A stretch of DNA of 64,000 nt from Bacillota bacterium. Its GTDB lineage: Bacteria; Bacillota; Clostridia; Lachnospirales; Lachnospiraceae. The stretch spans positions 62,001-126,000 of the forward strand of contig JAEZVF010000060.1 of the NCBI GenBank assembly GCA_023443225.1, in the 5' to 3' direction. The first letter of the stretch is position 1; each line of letters opens with the position of its first letter. Below the pieces are notes generated by a model. The model was not told the origin of the DNA. It made no database searches and was given only the letters and a program-made list of their open reading frames with translations. A program made the position numbers and the translations under genes. Positions 19,409 to 27,535 of the stretch are shown piece by piece.

Positions 19409-19675
19409 ATGAATATGATGGTATCCGGTATTTTGGATAAAAACGGTAAGAAAATTGCATTTGCGCGATTTGAAGAGGATCACCAATATGCTGAAGGTAC
19501 GATTCCTGATTGTAAGATTACTGTAAATAATGGCTTTACCGATGATGAGATTAAGCAGCTTGAGACATATATGCAGGAGAATCTTGCGATGCTTAAAAGT
19601 CAGGCAGCAAAGGTGAATCCGATTAAGGCAATGATGAATTCGACAGAATGGGTTTGTAGAATGCTTTTTATTTAA
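19409..19675 (+). CDS. Small hypothetical protein
   Basis: 88 residues beginning MNMMVSGILDKNGKKIAFARFEED and continuing with a predicted helical stretch (DDEIKQLETYMQENLAMLKSQAAKVNPIKAMM). It looks like a short soluble clostridial protein with an N-terminal beta hairpin (a more natural start may be the ATG at 19415, MVSGILDK). The last dozen residues (EWVCRMLFI) look unlike a normal terminus, and an adjacent frame stays open beyond it (see 19648-19826), so the gene may be frameshifted or abut a remnant. No function recognised. Confidence 0.5.
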   Translation: MNMMVSGILDKNGKKIAFARFEEDHQYAEGTIPDCKITVNNGFTDDEIKQLETYMQENLAMLKSQAAKVNPIKAMMNSTEWVCRMLFI

Positions 19676-19826
19676 AGATAATGGTTTTTATGATGAACCG
19701 AATTATTGTGGTGTTGTAGGAAAGGATCGAAAGGTATTAACACATGATTGTATTCATACATCGGATTTCATCGAAAGAAGAGCTATAATAACGATTGACA
19801 ACATAGTTATTGAATATAGGCTCTAA
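19648..19826 (+). pseudogene. Coding-like fragment without start, after the 88-residue ORF
   Basis: A frame one base off the preceding ORF reads ECFLFKDNGFYDEPNYCGVVG and continues through HDCIHTSDFIERR to a TAA at 19824-19826. The amino-acid composition looks protein-like, but there is no start codon. It may be the frameshifted C-terminus of the 19409 gene or the stub of an unrelated lost gene. Family unknown. Confidence 0.3.
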
Positions 19827-19855
19827 TCATAAATGTAAATTAGTGTAAAACCTTA

Positions 19856-19884
19856 TTAACAAATATGGAAATATATGGTACACT
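19856..19884 (+). promoter_or_regulatory. Promoter of the SIR2-agr operon
   Basis: TTAACA (19856-19861) and TACACT (19879-19884) are separated by 17 bp, a good sigma-A type match, about 65 bp upstream of the SIR2 gene's TTG start. No second promoter is needed for agrB, agrA and agrC because those genes overlap or follow closely. Confidence 0.5.
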
Positions 19885-19949
19885 ATCCCTATATCTTTTT
19901 CACTTTAGAGAATCAAAAAACTTTGTAAATCAAAGAGGGGGTAGTTCAA

Positions 19950-22900
19950 TTGAAATTGACGTTAACCCATGATATCATTTCTAATTTGGATGAAATTGTT
20001 GAACGGCTGTTATCCAATCACGCAGCGGTGATGGTTGGTGCTGGCTTTAGTATGAATGCGTTAAAATCCAGCCCGGAGGTAAAAGGCTTTCCAGGTTGGG
20101 CTGATTTAGGAGATGCCTTTTATAAAAAAGTAAATGGCAAGACACCTGACCAGGGTCACGACAAATATCTAAATGCTCTAAAACTGGCAGAAGAGGTACA
20201 GGCTCAATTCGGTAGAATTGTACTGGACAAGATTTTACAACAGGAGATTCCAGATAAAAAATACAATCCATCCAAGTTACATAATAAATTACTTCAACTG
20301 CCATGGAATGATGTTTTTACAACGAATTATGACACCTTGCTGGAAAGAGCAAGCCAGGAGGTCATTTCTCGTAAATACGACGTGATTGTGAAAAACGAAG
20401 ATTTAGTCTATTCCGAAAAGCCAAGAATAATCAAACTTCATGGAAGTTTCCCGTCACAAAGACCATTTATTATTACTGAAGAAGATTATCGTATATATCC
20501 AACTATGTTTGCGCCTTTTGTAAACACAGTACAACAGTCTTTATTAGAAAATGCATTATGCTTAATCGGTTTTTCTGGAAATGACCCGAATTTCTTAGCC
20601 TGGATTGGTTGGATTAGAGATAATCTTGGGAAAGAAAATTCTTCTAAGATTTATTTGATTGGTGTGTTTGACTTTTCTTCCGCCCAGAGAATGCTATTAG
20701 AAAAACGGAATATTATCATTCTTGATTTCTCAGAGTGTATGGAACCACGCAGACAAAATAACAGACATGCAATTGCTTTGGAAGCTTTTTTGAATTATCT
20801 TTTTGAAGCAACGAAGAAAAAGAAAGAGTTTGACTGGCTGGCGGGCGAGAAGGAATTTCATGTAAATTATATAAAAAATGCGGATATTAAAGATATTATT
20901 CGGGTTTGGTCAGAGACAAGAAAATCCTATCCCGGATGGTGGATTCTTCCCGAAGATTTACGCAAAAGGCTGTGGAGGCGAACGGACCATACCCTGCTAC
21001 GTGAAGTAGCTACACTCAAAAGTGCCAAGGTATCTTTAGCCTCTATAAATCAACAAAATTACGAGAGCTGTGAAGATTTACTTTATTTATATGAATATAA
21101 CTGGAGGCAGGAAAAGTGTTTAATACCTCTATGCCTTGATCAAGTTGCAATCTATGAAGAGGTCATCAAAAAATACAATCCATTTCCAGATATCATTAAC
21201 ATAGAAGGGGCGTTTCCCTTAGATAACATGGATTCGACCATGAAAGGCTTTGGTGAAAAATGGATTGATCTGCAGCTGGCACTACTACGCTATTTCAGAG
21301 AAAACAATGATATTACGAAATTAAACGAGACCAGTACTTTGCTTAATGTGTTACAGGAAGTTCTTTCGCCGGAACAAAGAGCAAAGCTACATTATGAAAA
21401 ATGTTTAAAGAATCTATTTAGCATACGCTTTAATGAGATTAAAGATTGCCTTTTCGAATGGAAAGAGGATGATATGATGCCGGTATGGGAGGCAAAGCGA
21501 GCCAGTATTTGGGGGATTCTTGGAGAAGTTGAAATTGCCTGTGAGATCATCGGTAAGGCTCTGGCTGAGGTTAGAAAACAGTTAATGCTTGTACCGGTTA
21601 CCAATAACTATACTATGGTTTCACAGGAAGCCTCCCTCATGTTTCTCAGTGCTTATTATCAACAAGCAATTAATTTAAAATGTAGAAAAAATGAAAACGT
21701 TTTTAGTGACAGTTACAAAGAACGGAGTGCAGAGCATAAAAAGTATAGATGTGATCCATTCCAGGAAAAGAGAATTTTTGAAATTGAATTATCATATGAG
21801 TATATTCCACGGGTTGAAAAATCAATCGAGCATACTTTTGATATTGGGCATGTGGTAAATCATCTATTCATTAATTACGATGACAGCGCACTTTTGTTGG
21901 GGTTGGAACTATTTCGGTATTTAGAAGAATCAGGGATTCCAGTAAGCGTTGGAAATGTATCGTATTCAGCAAAAATCATGACAAATGTTTTGCATAGAAT
22001 CAGCTGTGTGAATCCATATCTAACTATGATTTATACCATTCTGTATGGAGATAAAAAGAACACCAAATATATATTTTCAAGGAAGAATATCTCGGAAATG
22101 GAATATGAGGAGGTGGACAATCTATGCCATGCATTTATACTGCAGTTAAAATTATCTGAGAATGAAATTAAAATGGGGGATACTTTTTACACCAGTAATT
22201 TTGGAATTCGGCTGGCGCAGATTCTACCCGAAATTTTATCTCGTCTATGTGTCAAATGTTCCAAGCTTGTTAAATTAGAAATTGCTGAATATATCAGTTG
22301 TGTTTATACCAGTGGCTATCCCGGTAAATACGATAAGATGAATAAGCTGATGGAGCGCTTAATAAAGACTTGTAATCACGAAGATATACTCAATATGATT
22401 CAGATATTCATAAAAATACCGATCAATTCCGATGAGGATATTCAAGACATACTTCCCGATCCCTTTTTATTTATTGAAAACTATTATAGTAATGCCTATC
22501 TTGATACAGAAATAAAGTTAAGTTCACAGATGATTCAAAATTTAATATGCTCCACGCAAAAGAGCGGATTAGAAAGAAAAACTGCAATAGTCCGATTGAC
22601 GGTTCTTTGGAGAAATTATTTGTTAACAGACCTGCAAACAAGTCAATTTGCAGAAGCACTTTGGGGTAAAAAGGATGAAGCAACAGGTTTTCCCAAAGAG
22701 ACATTTATCCTTAATTTCACTGCATTTTTAGATCTTCCATCACCTACGGATATGGATGTACCAGGACTTTTAAAACAGTACTTGCTAAATAAATTTGAGT
22801 TAAAGGTAATGGAACATAAAAATATATTGCAGGAGTTACAGTATATGCTTAGGAAGAAAAGAAAGAATGCCTATGTATGTACTTGGTCAGAGGAAGAAAG

Positions 22901-23675
22901 ACTTAAATTACTGGAGTTTACATTACTTTATTATAAAAGGATGAGGGATCAGTCAAAACACGAGACCTCTTTCATAAACATATTTGCTTTATCGGATGAC
23001 TGTCAATGTGTGAAAGAAGTAATAGAGTTATTAATGGATATAGTATTGCAGCAATCGCCCTTAACTAACATACCTGAAGTACAAATACAAGAGATGAAAT
23101 TAATTATTCGTGACTTAGAAAAGGACGGAGTACCATGCAGCAAATTAAAATTAGCCTGTAAAAATGTACTAGGGATAACTGATTACAATTACAATGAGAA
23201 AATCTTAAGGATGGCTAATTCCAATGATCAATCGATAATCGAGGATTGTTTTGAAGCAGTTTATCACTATTTATTACTGAATGAAACAGAGAAAGAAGAA
23301 GGAAGTATGTTACTGTCTTTGATAGCCTATCAGATTGCTGTAAGGAGAAAAGAAAGTCTCTACATTGCCTTAGATATTATGAATAAAACTGTAAGAAACA
23401 TCCCGGAATATGTTACAGAAGACATATATCATAATCTCCTATGTGGTTTGGAGTACTTACATGAAGAAAGTCTAATGAGTAGGCCGGATGCAGATTACTT
23501 AGTAGGGATACGGTCGAGAGCTATGGGGTTAGCTGGTGTATTATACCAATATTCTAGAAAAAATAACGAGAAAATACCGTCTATATTAGATAGGTGGAAA
23601 ATTTCCAGCGACTGTTTGAATGAATTTTGGGAAGTTCGGAATGCATGGATGGGAGAGGATGATATTGATTCGTAA
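19950..23675 (+). CDS. SIR2-domain protein, probable NAD-degrading antiphage effector
   Basis: 1241 residues. The N-terminal ~280 residues are a SIR2-like domain: cofactor loop VMVGAGFSMNA (28-38), FTTNYDTLLE with Asn126, and KLHGSF with His164. These are the asparagine and histidine needed for NAD hydrolysis in ThsA and DSR-type defence sirtuins. LCLIGFSGNDPNFLAWIGWI follows. The remaining ~950 residues are helical, repeat-like and without recognised enzymatic motifs, as in DSR1/DSR2 proteins, where this part senses phage components. Expected role: NAD depletion and abortive infection on triggering (inference). Initiation is at TTG after AGAGGGGG (19934-19941). The 3' end overlaps agrB by 11 bases, implying co-expression with the peptide-signalling genes. 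No membrane segment is seen. Confidence 0.82.
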   Translation: MKLTLTHDIISNLDEIVERLLSNHAAVMVGAGFSMNALKSSPEVKGFPGWADLGDAFYKKVNGKTPDQGHDKYLNALKLAEEVQAQFGRIVLDKILQQEIPDKKYNPSKLHNKLLQLPWNDVFTTNYDTLLERASQEVISRKYDVIVKNEDLVYSEKPRIIKLHGSFPSQRPFIITEEDYRIYPTMFAPFVNTVQQSLLENALCLIGFSGNDPNFLAWIGWIRDNLGKENSSKIYLIGVFDFSSAQRMLLEKRNIIILDFSECMEPRRQNNRHAIALEAFLNYLFEATKKKKEFDWLAGEKEFHVNYIKNADIKDIIRVWSETRKSYPGWWILPEDLRKRLWRRTDHTLLREVATLKSAKVSLASINQQNYESCEDLLYLYEYNWRQEKCLIPLCLDQVAIYEEVIKKYNPFPDIINIEGAFPLDNMDSTMKGFGEKWIDLQLALLRYFRENNDITKLNETSTLLNVLQEVLSPEQRAKLHYEKCLKNLFSIRFNEIKDCLFEWKEDDMMPVWEAKRASIWGILGEVEIACEIIGKALAEVRKQLMLVPVTNNYTMVSQEASLMFLSAYYQQAINLKCRKNENVFSDSYKERSAEHKKYRCDPFQEKRIFEIELSYEYIPRVEKSIEHTFDIGHVVNHLFINYDDSALLLGLELFRYLEESGIPVSVGNVSYSAKIMTNVLHRISCVNPYLTMIYTILYGDKKNTKYIFSRKNISEMEYEEVDNLCHAFILQLKLSENEIKMGDTFYTSNFGIRLAQILPEILSRLCVKCSKLVKLEIAEYISCVYTSGYPGKYDKMNKLMERLIKTCNHEDILNMIQIFIKIPINSDEDIQDILPDPFLFIENYYSNAYLDTEIKLSSQMIQNLICSTQKSGLERKTAIVRLTVLWRNYLLTDLQTSQFAEALWGKKDEATGFPKETFILNFTAFLDLPSPTDMDVPGLLKQYLLNKFELKVMEHKNILQELQYMLRKKRKNAYVCTWSEEERLKLLEFTLLYYKRMRDQSKHETSFINIFALSDDCQCVKEVIELLMDIVLQQSPLTNIPEVQIQEMKLIIRDLEKDGVPCSKLKLACKNVLGITDYNYNEKILRMANSNDQSIIEDCFEAVYHYLLLNETEKEEGSMLLSLIAYQIAVRRKESLYIALDIMNKTVRNIPEYVTEDIYHNLLCGLEYLHEESLMSRPDADYLVGIRSRAMGLAGVLYQYSRKNNEKIPSILDRWKISSDCLNEFWEVRNAWMGEDDIDS

Positions 23676-24258
23676 TTTTTCCTTTAGGATTGTTGATACG
23701 CTAAAGAATTATAGAATTATAAAAGAGGAAGATCAAGATATATACCAATATGGGATGGAATTACTAATTTCAACATTGATTAATTTGGTTCTTATCATAA
23801 CAATTGGCCTTATCTTTGGTAAGTTGCCGCAAACAATTTTGTTCTTGTTGGAATATTGTTTTGTGAAACGATATGCCGGTGGCTATCATGCTACAACCCA
23901 TGCAAGATGCATCCTTACTTTTAGTATTCTATATACGGTAATGCTGCTTGGGTTTCATGTTTTTCAAGTATACAGAGTTAATTTAAGCATATTTGTCACA
24001 TGTATGATAAGTATACTTTCTGTTCTGATATTGGCTCCAGTAGAAGACAAGAACAAACCTTTAGAGCAGGAAGAAATAAAACTATACTCCCTTCGAAGTA
24101 AACAGATTCTATTGTTTGGAGTAGTGTTTAATATCCTTTTATACATATGGATAGGGGATAAAAGTAGTCTGCTATTATTTGCTATGGCTGCTCAGATTTG
24201 GGTGGGGGCTGCAGTAGTGGCTGGATCTATTAAGAATAAGGTGAGTAGTCTGCTTTAA
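23665..24258 (+). CDS. agrB: AgrB-like peptide-processing membrane protease
   Basis: 197 residues from the TTG start. The catalytic histidine and cysteine of AgrB lie in KRYAGGYHATTHARC, at His75 and Cys82, almost the same positions as His77/Cys84 in Staphylococcus. About five hydrophobic segments follow. AgrB cleaves the AgrD precursor and forms the thiolactone ring at the membrane. Starts at 23620 and 23659 are possible, but GGGAGAGG (23651-23658) abuts 23659 and is six bases from the TTG at 23665, which gives the typical N-terminus MIRNFSFRIVDTL. It overlaps the SIR2 stop by 11 bases, indicating translational coupling. Confidence 0.88.
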   Translation: MIRNFSFRIVDTLKNYRIIKEEDQDIYQYGMELLISTLINLVLIITIGLIFGKLPQTILFLLEYCFVKRYAGGYHATTHARCILTFSILYTVMLLGFHVFQVYRVNLSIFVTCMISILSVLILAPVEDKNKPLEQEEIKLYSLRSKQILLFGVVFNILLYIWIGDKSSLLLFAMAAQIWVGAAVVAGSIKNKVSSLL

Positions 24259-24295
24259 TGTTTAAAAATACTTAAATCCTAAGGCGGTGATCCAT

Positions 24296-25006
24296 TTGAT
24301 TACGGTAGTACTATGTGATGATGAAATGTTATTTATCAATAAAATGAGGGATTATATAAAACGCTATAGCTTAGAGACAAATAAACAAATTAAACTCAGA
24401 GAATTTACAGATGGACAGGACTTGTTAAAAGCATATCAACCGGATTTTCATATTATTTTTATGGATATTAAAATGCCAAATCTTAATGGAATAGAAACTG
24501 CAAAGAGAATACGTAAAAAGGATACGAACGTGATAATCATCTTTATTACATCACTAATGAAGCATGTGTTTGCAGGATATTCTGTGGAGGCAGCAAATTA
24601 CTTGATTAAGCCATTAGATTATCGGAGATTTAAATTGGAAATGGATAAGGCTGTTAACAAGGTGACTGAAAGTGCAGACGGTTATATCTGTGTAAAGAAT
24701 GATGATGGTTTCTTCAAAATCTATCTGAACCGGCTAAAATACATTGAAACATATGGACGGAATACGATGATTCATACGGAGAATGGAAGTGTTATTAGCT
24801 ATAAGAAGATGCAGGAGCATGAAAAAGATTTGACAGCTTATCCATTCCTACGATGTCATAACAGTTTTATAGTAAATCTAGAGTATATTAATAAAGTCAT
24901 CGGTTATGAAATAACTCTTGCTACAGGAGAGATCATACAAATTAGCAAGCAGAAGAAAAAGGAACTGATGCAATGCCTTGCGGAATATTTGGGGAGTGGG
25001 TTATAA
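24296..25006 (+). CDS. LytTR-family response regulator (AgrA-like)
   Basis: 236 residues. The receiver domain begins MITVVLCDDE with phospho-acceptor Asp57 in IIFMDIKMPN. The C-terminal LytTR DNA-binding domain shows YIETYGRNTMIHTENG, FLRCHNSFIVNLEYI and the KQKKKEL end. It would be activated by the neighbouring GHKL kinase and bind direct repeats upstream of target promoters. AAGGCGG (24281-24287) is nine bases from the TTG at 24296; the in-frame GTG at 24287 lies on the ribosome site itself, so TTG is preferred. It overlaps the kinase start by one base (TAATG). Confidence 0.87.
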   Translation: MITVVLCDDEMLFINKMRDYIKRYSLETNKQIKLREFTDGQDLLKAYQPDFHIIFMDIKMPNLNGIETAKRIRKKDTNVIIIFITSLMKHVFAGYSVEAANYLIKPLDYRRFKLEMDKAVNKVTESADGYICVKNDDGFFKIYLNRLKYIETYGRNTMIHTENGSVISYKKMQEHEKDLTAYPFLRCHNSFIVNLEYINKVIGYEITLATGEIIQISKQKKKELMQCLAEYLGSGL

Positions 25007-26310
25007 TGACATACTTGCAAATGGTGGATCTGGGGTCAACAGCATTTGAAATACTGGTACTAGTATATTTGTTGTTTTATCGTACTGTCGGAAGGGATAA
25101 AAGGACAAGTTGGAAGATTGTCCTGTTTTTTATCATTATGGTGACAGCAGTATATTCTATGACCCGCTTCCATCTATTGATCATAATAAAATGTACCATG
25201 ATAATACTTTTGACTGCTTTATTAAGTACATTGTTCGATAGAAAATCTTTTAAATTTGGTTTAGTCATGGGAATTTTATTTATGATGGTCGTTTTTTTAA
25301 GTGATGTATTAACTTTAGGTTTTTTGCATTTCTGTCTAGGTTTGAATAGCAATTATCCTTTTATTGAAATACTATCTTTTTTGATTTCTAAAATGTTATT
25401 ATTAGGCATTATTATAATACTAAAAAAGACTTTTGATAAGACAATCCCCAAAATAAATTTTGGAAATGCTATCATAATAATTTTACCCAATTTTTTTAAT
25501 CTTAATTTACTATTATTAATTGGGTACCGTATGTATTCTGATATAAATATTGTAAAAATTGAAGCAATGATCATGGTACTTGCAGCAATCATGCTATTGA
25601 TATCTACTTTTTGCAATATAACAACAGCAGATTACTATTTTGAAACGAAAGAAATGGAACATCACAGTAAAATGAATATGGCTCAATTACAAATACAATA
25701 TGAGTATTATAAAAATCGCCAAGAGGATTTTGCTAATGTTAGAGAACTTTATCATGATATGAAAAACCATTTACTGCTTTTGCAAAATCAATTAGAGACA
25801 GCTCAAAAAGAAAAGTATATAAAAAACATGCTAGAAGATATTAAAGGATTTGAATATTATATCGAAACAGGAAATGAATTTCTCAATTGTATTATAAACG
25901 AAAAGCAAAAAGCTGCGGTATCAAAGGGGATTGATTTTTATAGTGAGATTGAGTTTGCGGATATACATTTTATCAATCCTATGGATGTTTGTACGATATT
26001 TAGTAATGCCATCGATAACGCTATTGAAGCTTGTGATAAGATATCAGATTCAGAACTGAAGATAATAACGGTAAAGTCGAAAAAGGTGAAAGAGTTTTTA
26101 AGTATTACCTTTGAGAACAGTAACACTGAAACTGTTATATTGGAAAATCAAGTGATAAAAACCAGCAAATCGGATAAACATCTGCATGGTTTTGGTCTTA
26201 ATAATATTAGAAAAGTTGTGGAAAAATATCAGGGTGACTTTAAAATAAAAGTAGAAGCAGATAAGTTTATTTTATATCTTTTGCTACCCTATATTACCGA
26301 AAGAAAATGA
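25006..26310 (+). CDS. AgrC-like GHKL sensor histidine kinase
   Basis: 434 residues. Six or so transmembrane segments fill residues 1-205, followed by a coiled-coil linker. Then come the phospho-acceptor motif LYHDMKNHLLLL (His250), the N box FSNAIDNAIEAC and the G box HGFGLNNIRKVVEKY. This is the HPK10 architecture of autoinducer-peptide receptors such as AgrC. It should sense the cyclic peptide from agrD and phosphorylate the LytTR regulator. The start ATG at 25006 overlaps the regulator's stop; upstream in-frame extension to 24973 lies inside the regulator gene and is ignored. Confidence 0.87.
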   Translation: MTYLQMVDLGSTAFEILVLVYLLFYRTVGRDKRTSWKIVLFFIIMVTAVYSMTRFHLLIIIKCTMIILLTALLSTLFDRKSFKFGLVMGILFMMVVFLSDVLTLGFLHFCLGLNSNYPFIEILSFLISKMLLLGIIIILKKTFDKTIPKINFGNAIIIILPNFFNLNLLLLIGYRMYSDINIVKIEAMIMVLAAIMLLISTFCNITTADYYFETKEMEHHSKMNMAQLQIQYEYYKNRQEDFANVRELYHDMKNHLLLLQNQLETAQKEKYIKNMLEDIKGFEYYIETGNEFLNCIINEKQKAAVSKGIDFYSEIEFADIHFINPMDVCTIFSNAIDNAIEACDKISDSELKIITVKSKKVKEFLSITFENSNTETVILENQVIKTSKSDKHLHGFGLNNIRKVVEKYQGDFKIKVEADKFILYLLLPYITERK

Positions 26311-26396
26311 GTGAATTAAATTGAGCAACAAGAATGTCCAATCACGCAAGAGGGTAATAATTTATTTTTTAAAGAATAAGATTTAATATGTAGATC

Positions 26397-26409
26397 TACA
26401 ATTAACTTA
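26397..26409 (-). promoter_or_regulatory. Candidate regulator-binding word upstream of agrD
   Basis: On the minus strand this reads TAAGTTAATTGTA, identical to 19288-19300. It is in the 132-bp gap between the kinase gene and agrD and fits one LytTR half-site. A second half-site at the usual 12-13 bp spacing is not visible, so confidence is low. Confidence 0.3.
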
Positions 26410-26442
26410 ATAATCCAGCTATCCCAATAGGAGGGCAAAAAC

Positions 26443-26589
26443 ATGAACAAGTTAAAAATGTTAGGACTTAAGACGGTTAGTATTGCTGCATTACAGTTTG
26501 CAAAAGGTTCCGTATGTGAGACAAGTTGTGGATTTTTACACCAACCAAGGATGAATCAAAAATTACGAAATAGAATTAAGGATAAATAA
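26443..26589 (+). CDS. agrD: AgrD-like cyclic-lactone autoinducer peptide precursor
   Basis: 48-residue ORF behind a perfect AGGAGGG site (26429-26435). The layout is that of AgrD precursors: an amphipathic N-terminal leader (MNKLKMLGLKTVSIAALQF), a central cysteine-containing signal region (VCETSCGFLH) and a charged C-terminal tail (QPRMNQKLRNRIKDK) resembling the conserved P-x-M recognition segment. The mature peptide probably includes Cys29, with the ring closed near Leu32 or His33 (inference); Cys25 is an additional or alternative residue. It follows agrB, the regulator and the kinase, so the order B-A-C-D differs from the staphylococcal B-D-C-A. A terminator follows at 26607. Confidence 0.85.
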   Translation: MNKLKMLGLKTVSIAALQFAKGSVCETSCGFLHQPRMNQKLRNRIKDK

Positions 26590-26606
26590 ATTATAAGGAA
26601 GTAAGG

Positions 26607-26640
26607 GGCTGTCGCACTACTTAGTACGACAGCCTTTAAT
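26607..26640 (+). terminator. Rho-independent terminator of the SIR2-agr operon
   Basis: GGCTGTCG (26607-26614) pairs with CGACAGCC (26627-26634), then TTT. It lies 17 bp after the agrD stop, marking the right end of the SIR2-agr unit. Confidence 0.75.
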
Positions 26641-26714
26641 ACCTCCCTAACACCAAATCAGTGATTAATAAATTAACTAATCTATTAATGTACAATCAAT
26701 TAATAAGTTTTAGC

Positions 26715-26915
26715 TTAATACTGATATTTTATATAAATCAATAATAAAGCCACCAAAAAAAATACAATTCCGCCTATTCTATAAAATACTAAGGAAGTAT
26801 CACTTGGTTCTGCTTTATTTTCGAATCTCCACCAATTTGATAAATACCAAGATGCCTGAGGTGATATAGTGCCTATTATTCCAATGATGCCAAATGCTAT
26901 AATAAATACCCACAT
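26715..26915 (-). CDS. Small two-helix membrane protein (DUF6199-like)
   Basis: 66 residues: a first membrane helix (WVFIIAFGIIGIIG), a polar middle (SWYLSNWWRFENKAEPSDTSLVFYRIGG) and a second helix (IVFFLVALLLIYI). The AEPSD...RIGG middle is characteristic of the small DUF6199-type membrane proteins found in clostridia; function unknown. GAGAGGAGAAAAATGAT precedes the start. Monocistronic on the minus strand; the 188 bp upstream holds only its promoter region. Confidence 0.65.
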   Translation of the reverse strand: MWVFIIAFGIIGIIGTISPQASWYLSNWWRFENKAEPSDTSLVFYRIGGIVFFLVALLLIYIKYQY

Positions 26916-27103
26916 ATCATTTTTCTCCTCTCAAATACACTAATGCATTTAGCATACTATGCAAATTAGTTATATACTAATATAAGTCTAACTATAGATT
27001 TTACCATTGTCAACTTTTACTTGATTTACGATTGCGTTTATTAATAAATACTATAAACTCCTTTCAAAAATTCATTTAATATATATGATTCGAGTAATGC
27101 AAA

Positions 27104-27316
27104 TTAATTAGATTTTGAAATAAAATCTAGATGCATGAAATGAATTTCATAAAATCTTTCACGAAACTTCTGAAGGCTGTACTCTTTTGGTATACTAATT
27201 CTGCCATCAAGAAGATCTAATGCTCTTACAATCCAGCGTATTTTATAAGAATCGATTTTACTTTCTTCTTTGTTCGTCTCTTCATCTAATGCATTCATAA
27301 GGCTTCTATAATACAT
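27104..27316 (-). CDS. Hypothetical protein, 70 residues
   Basis: Small soluble, charged protein starting MYYRSLMNALDEETNKEESK and ending HFMHLDFISKSN. No motif or family recognised. It is likely real because a consensus AGGAGG lies about eight bases upstream of the ATG and no larger ORF competes. The 219 bp between it and the divergent exonuclease gene must hold both promoters; none is clear enough to annotate. Confidence 0.55.
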   Translation of the reverse strand: MYYRSLMNALDEETNKEESKIDSYKIRWIVRALDLLDGRISIPKEYSLQKFRERFYEIHFMHLDFISKSN

Positions 27317-27535
27317 TGTTATAATCCTCCTACCTTATACATCAGGTCAGAGAAACAAATGGTAACAGGGAATTTAATTATGTTTAACGTAAGCAGATCA
27401 GGCCAAGTAAATAGTCACAATTCATATAACTCTTGTTTCTGGGTTATAATGAATCGTGGAGAATTACTTTGACAAATCTGCTTGTATAAAATAAGTTTAC
27501 AAAACAGAAACAAACTCCAATAAGGCGGTGATTTT

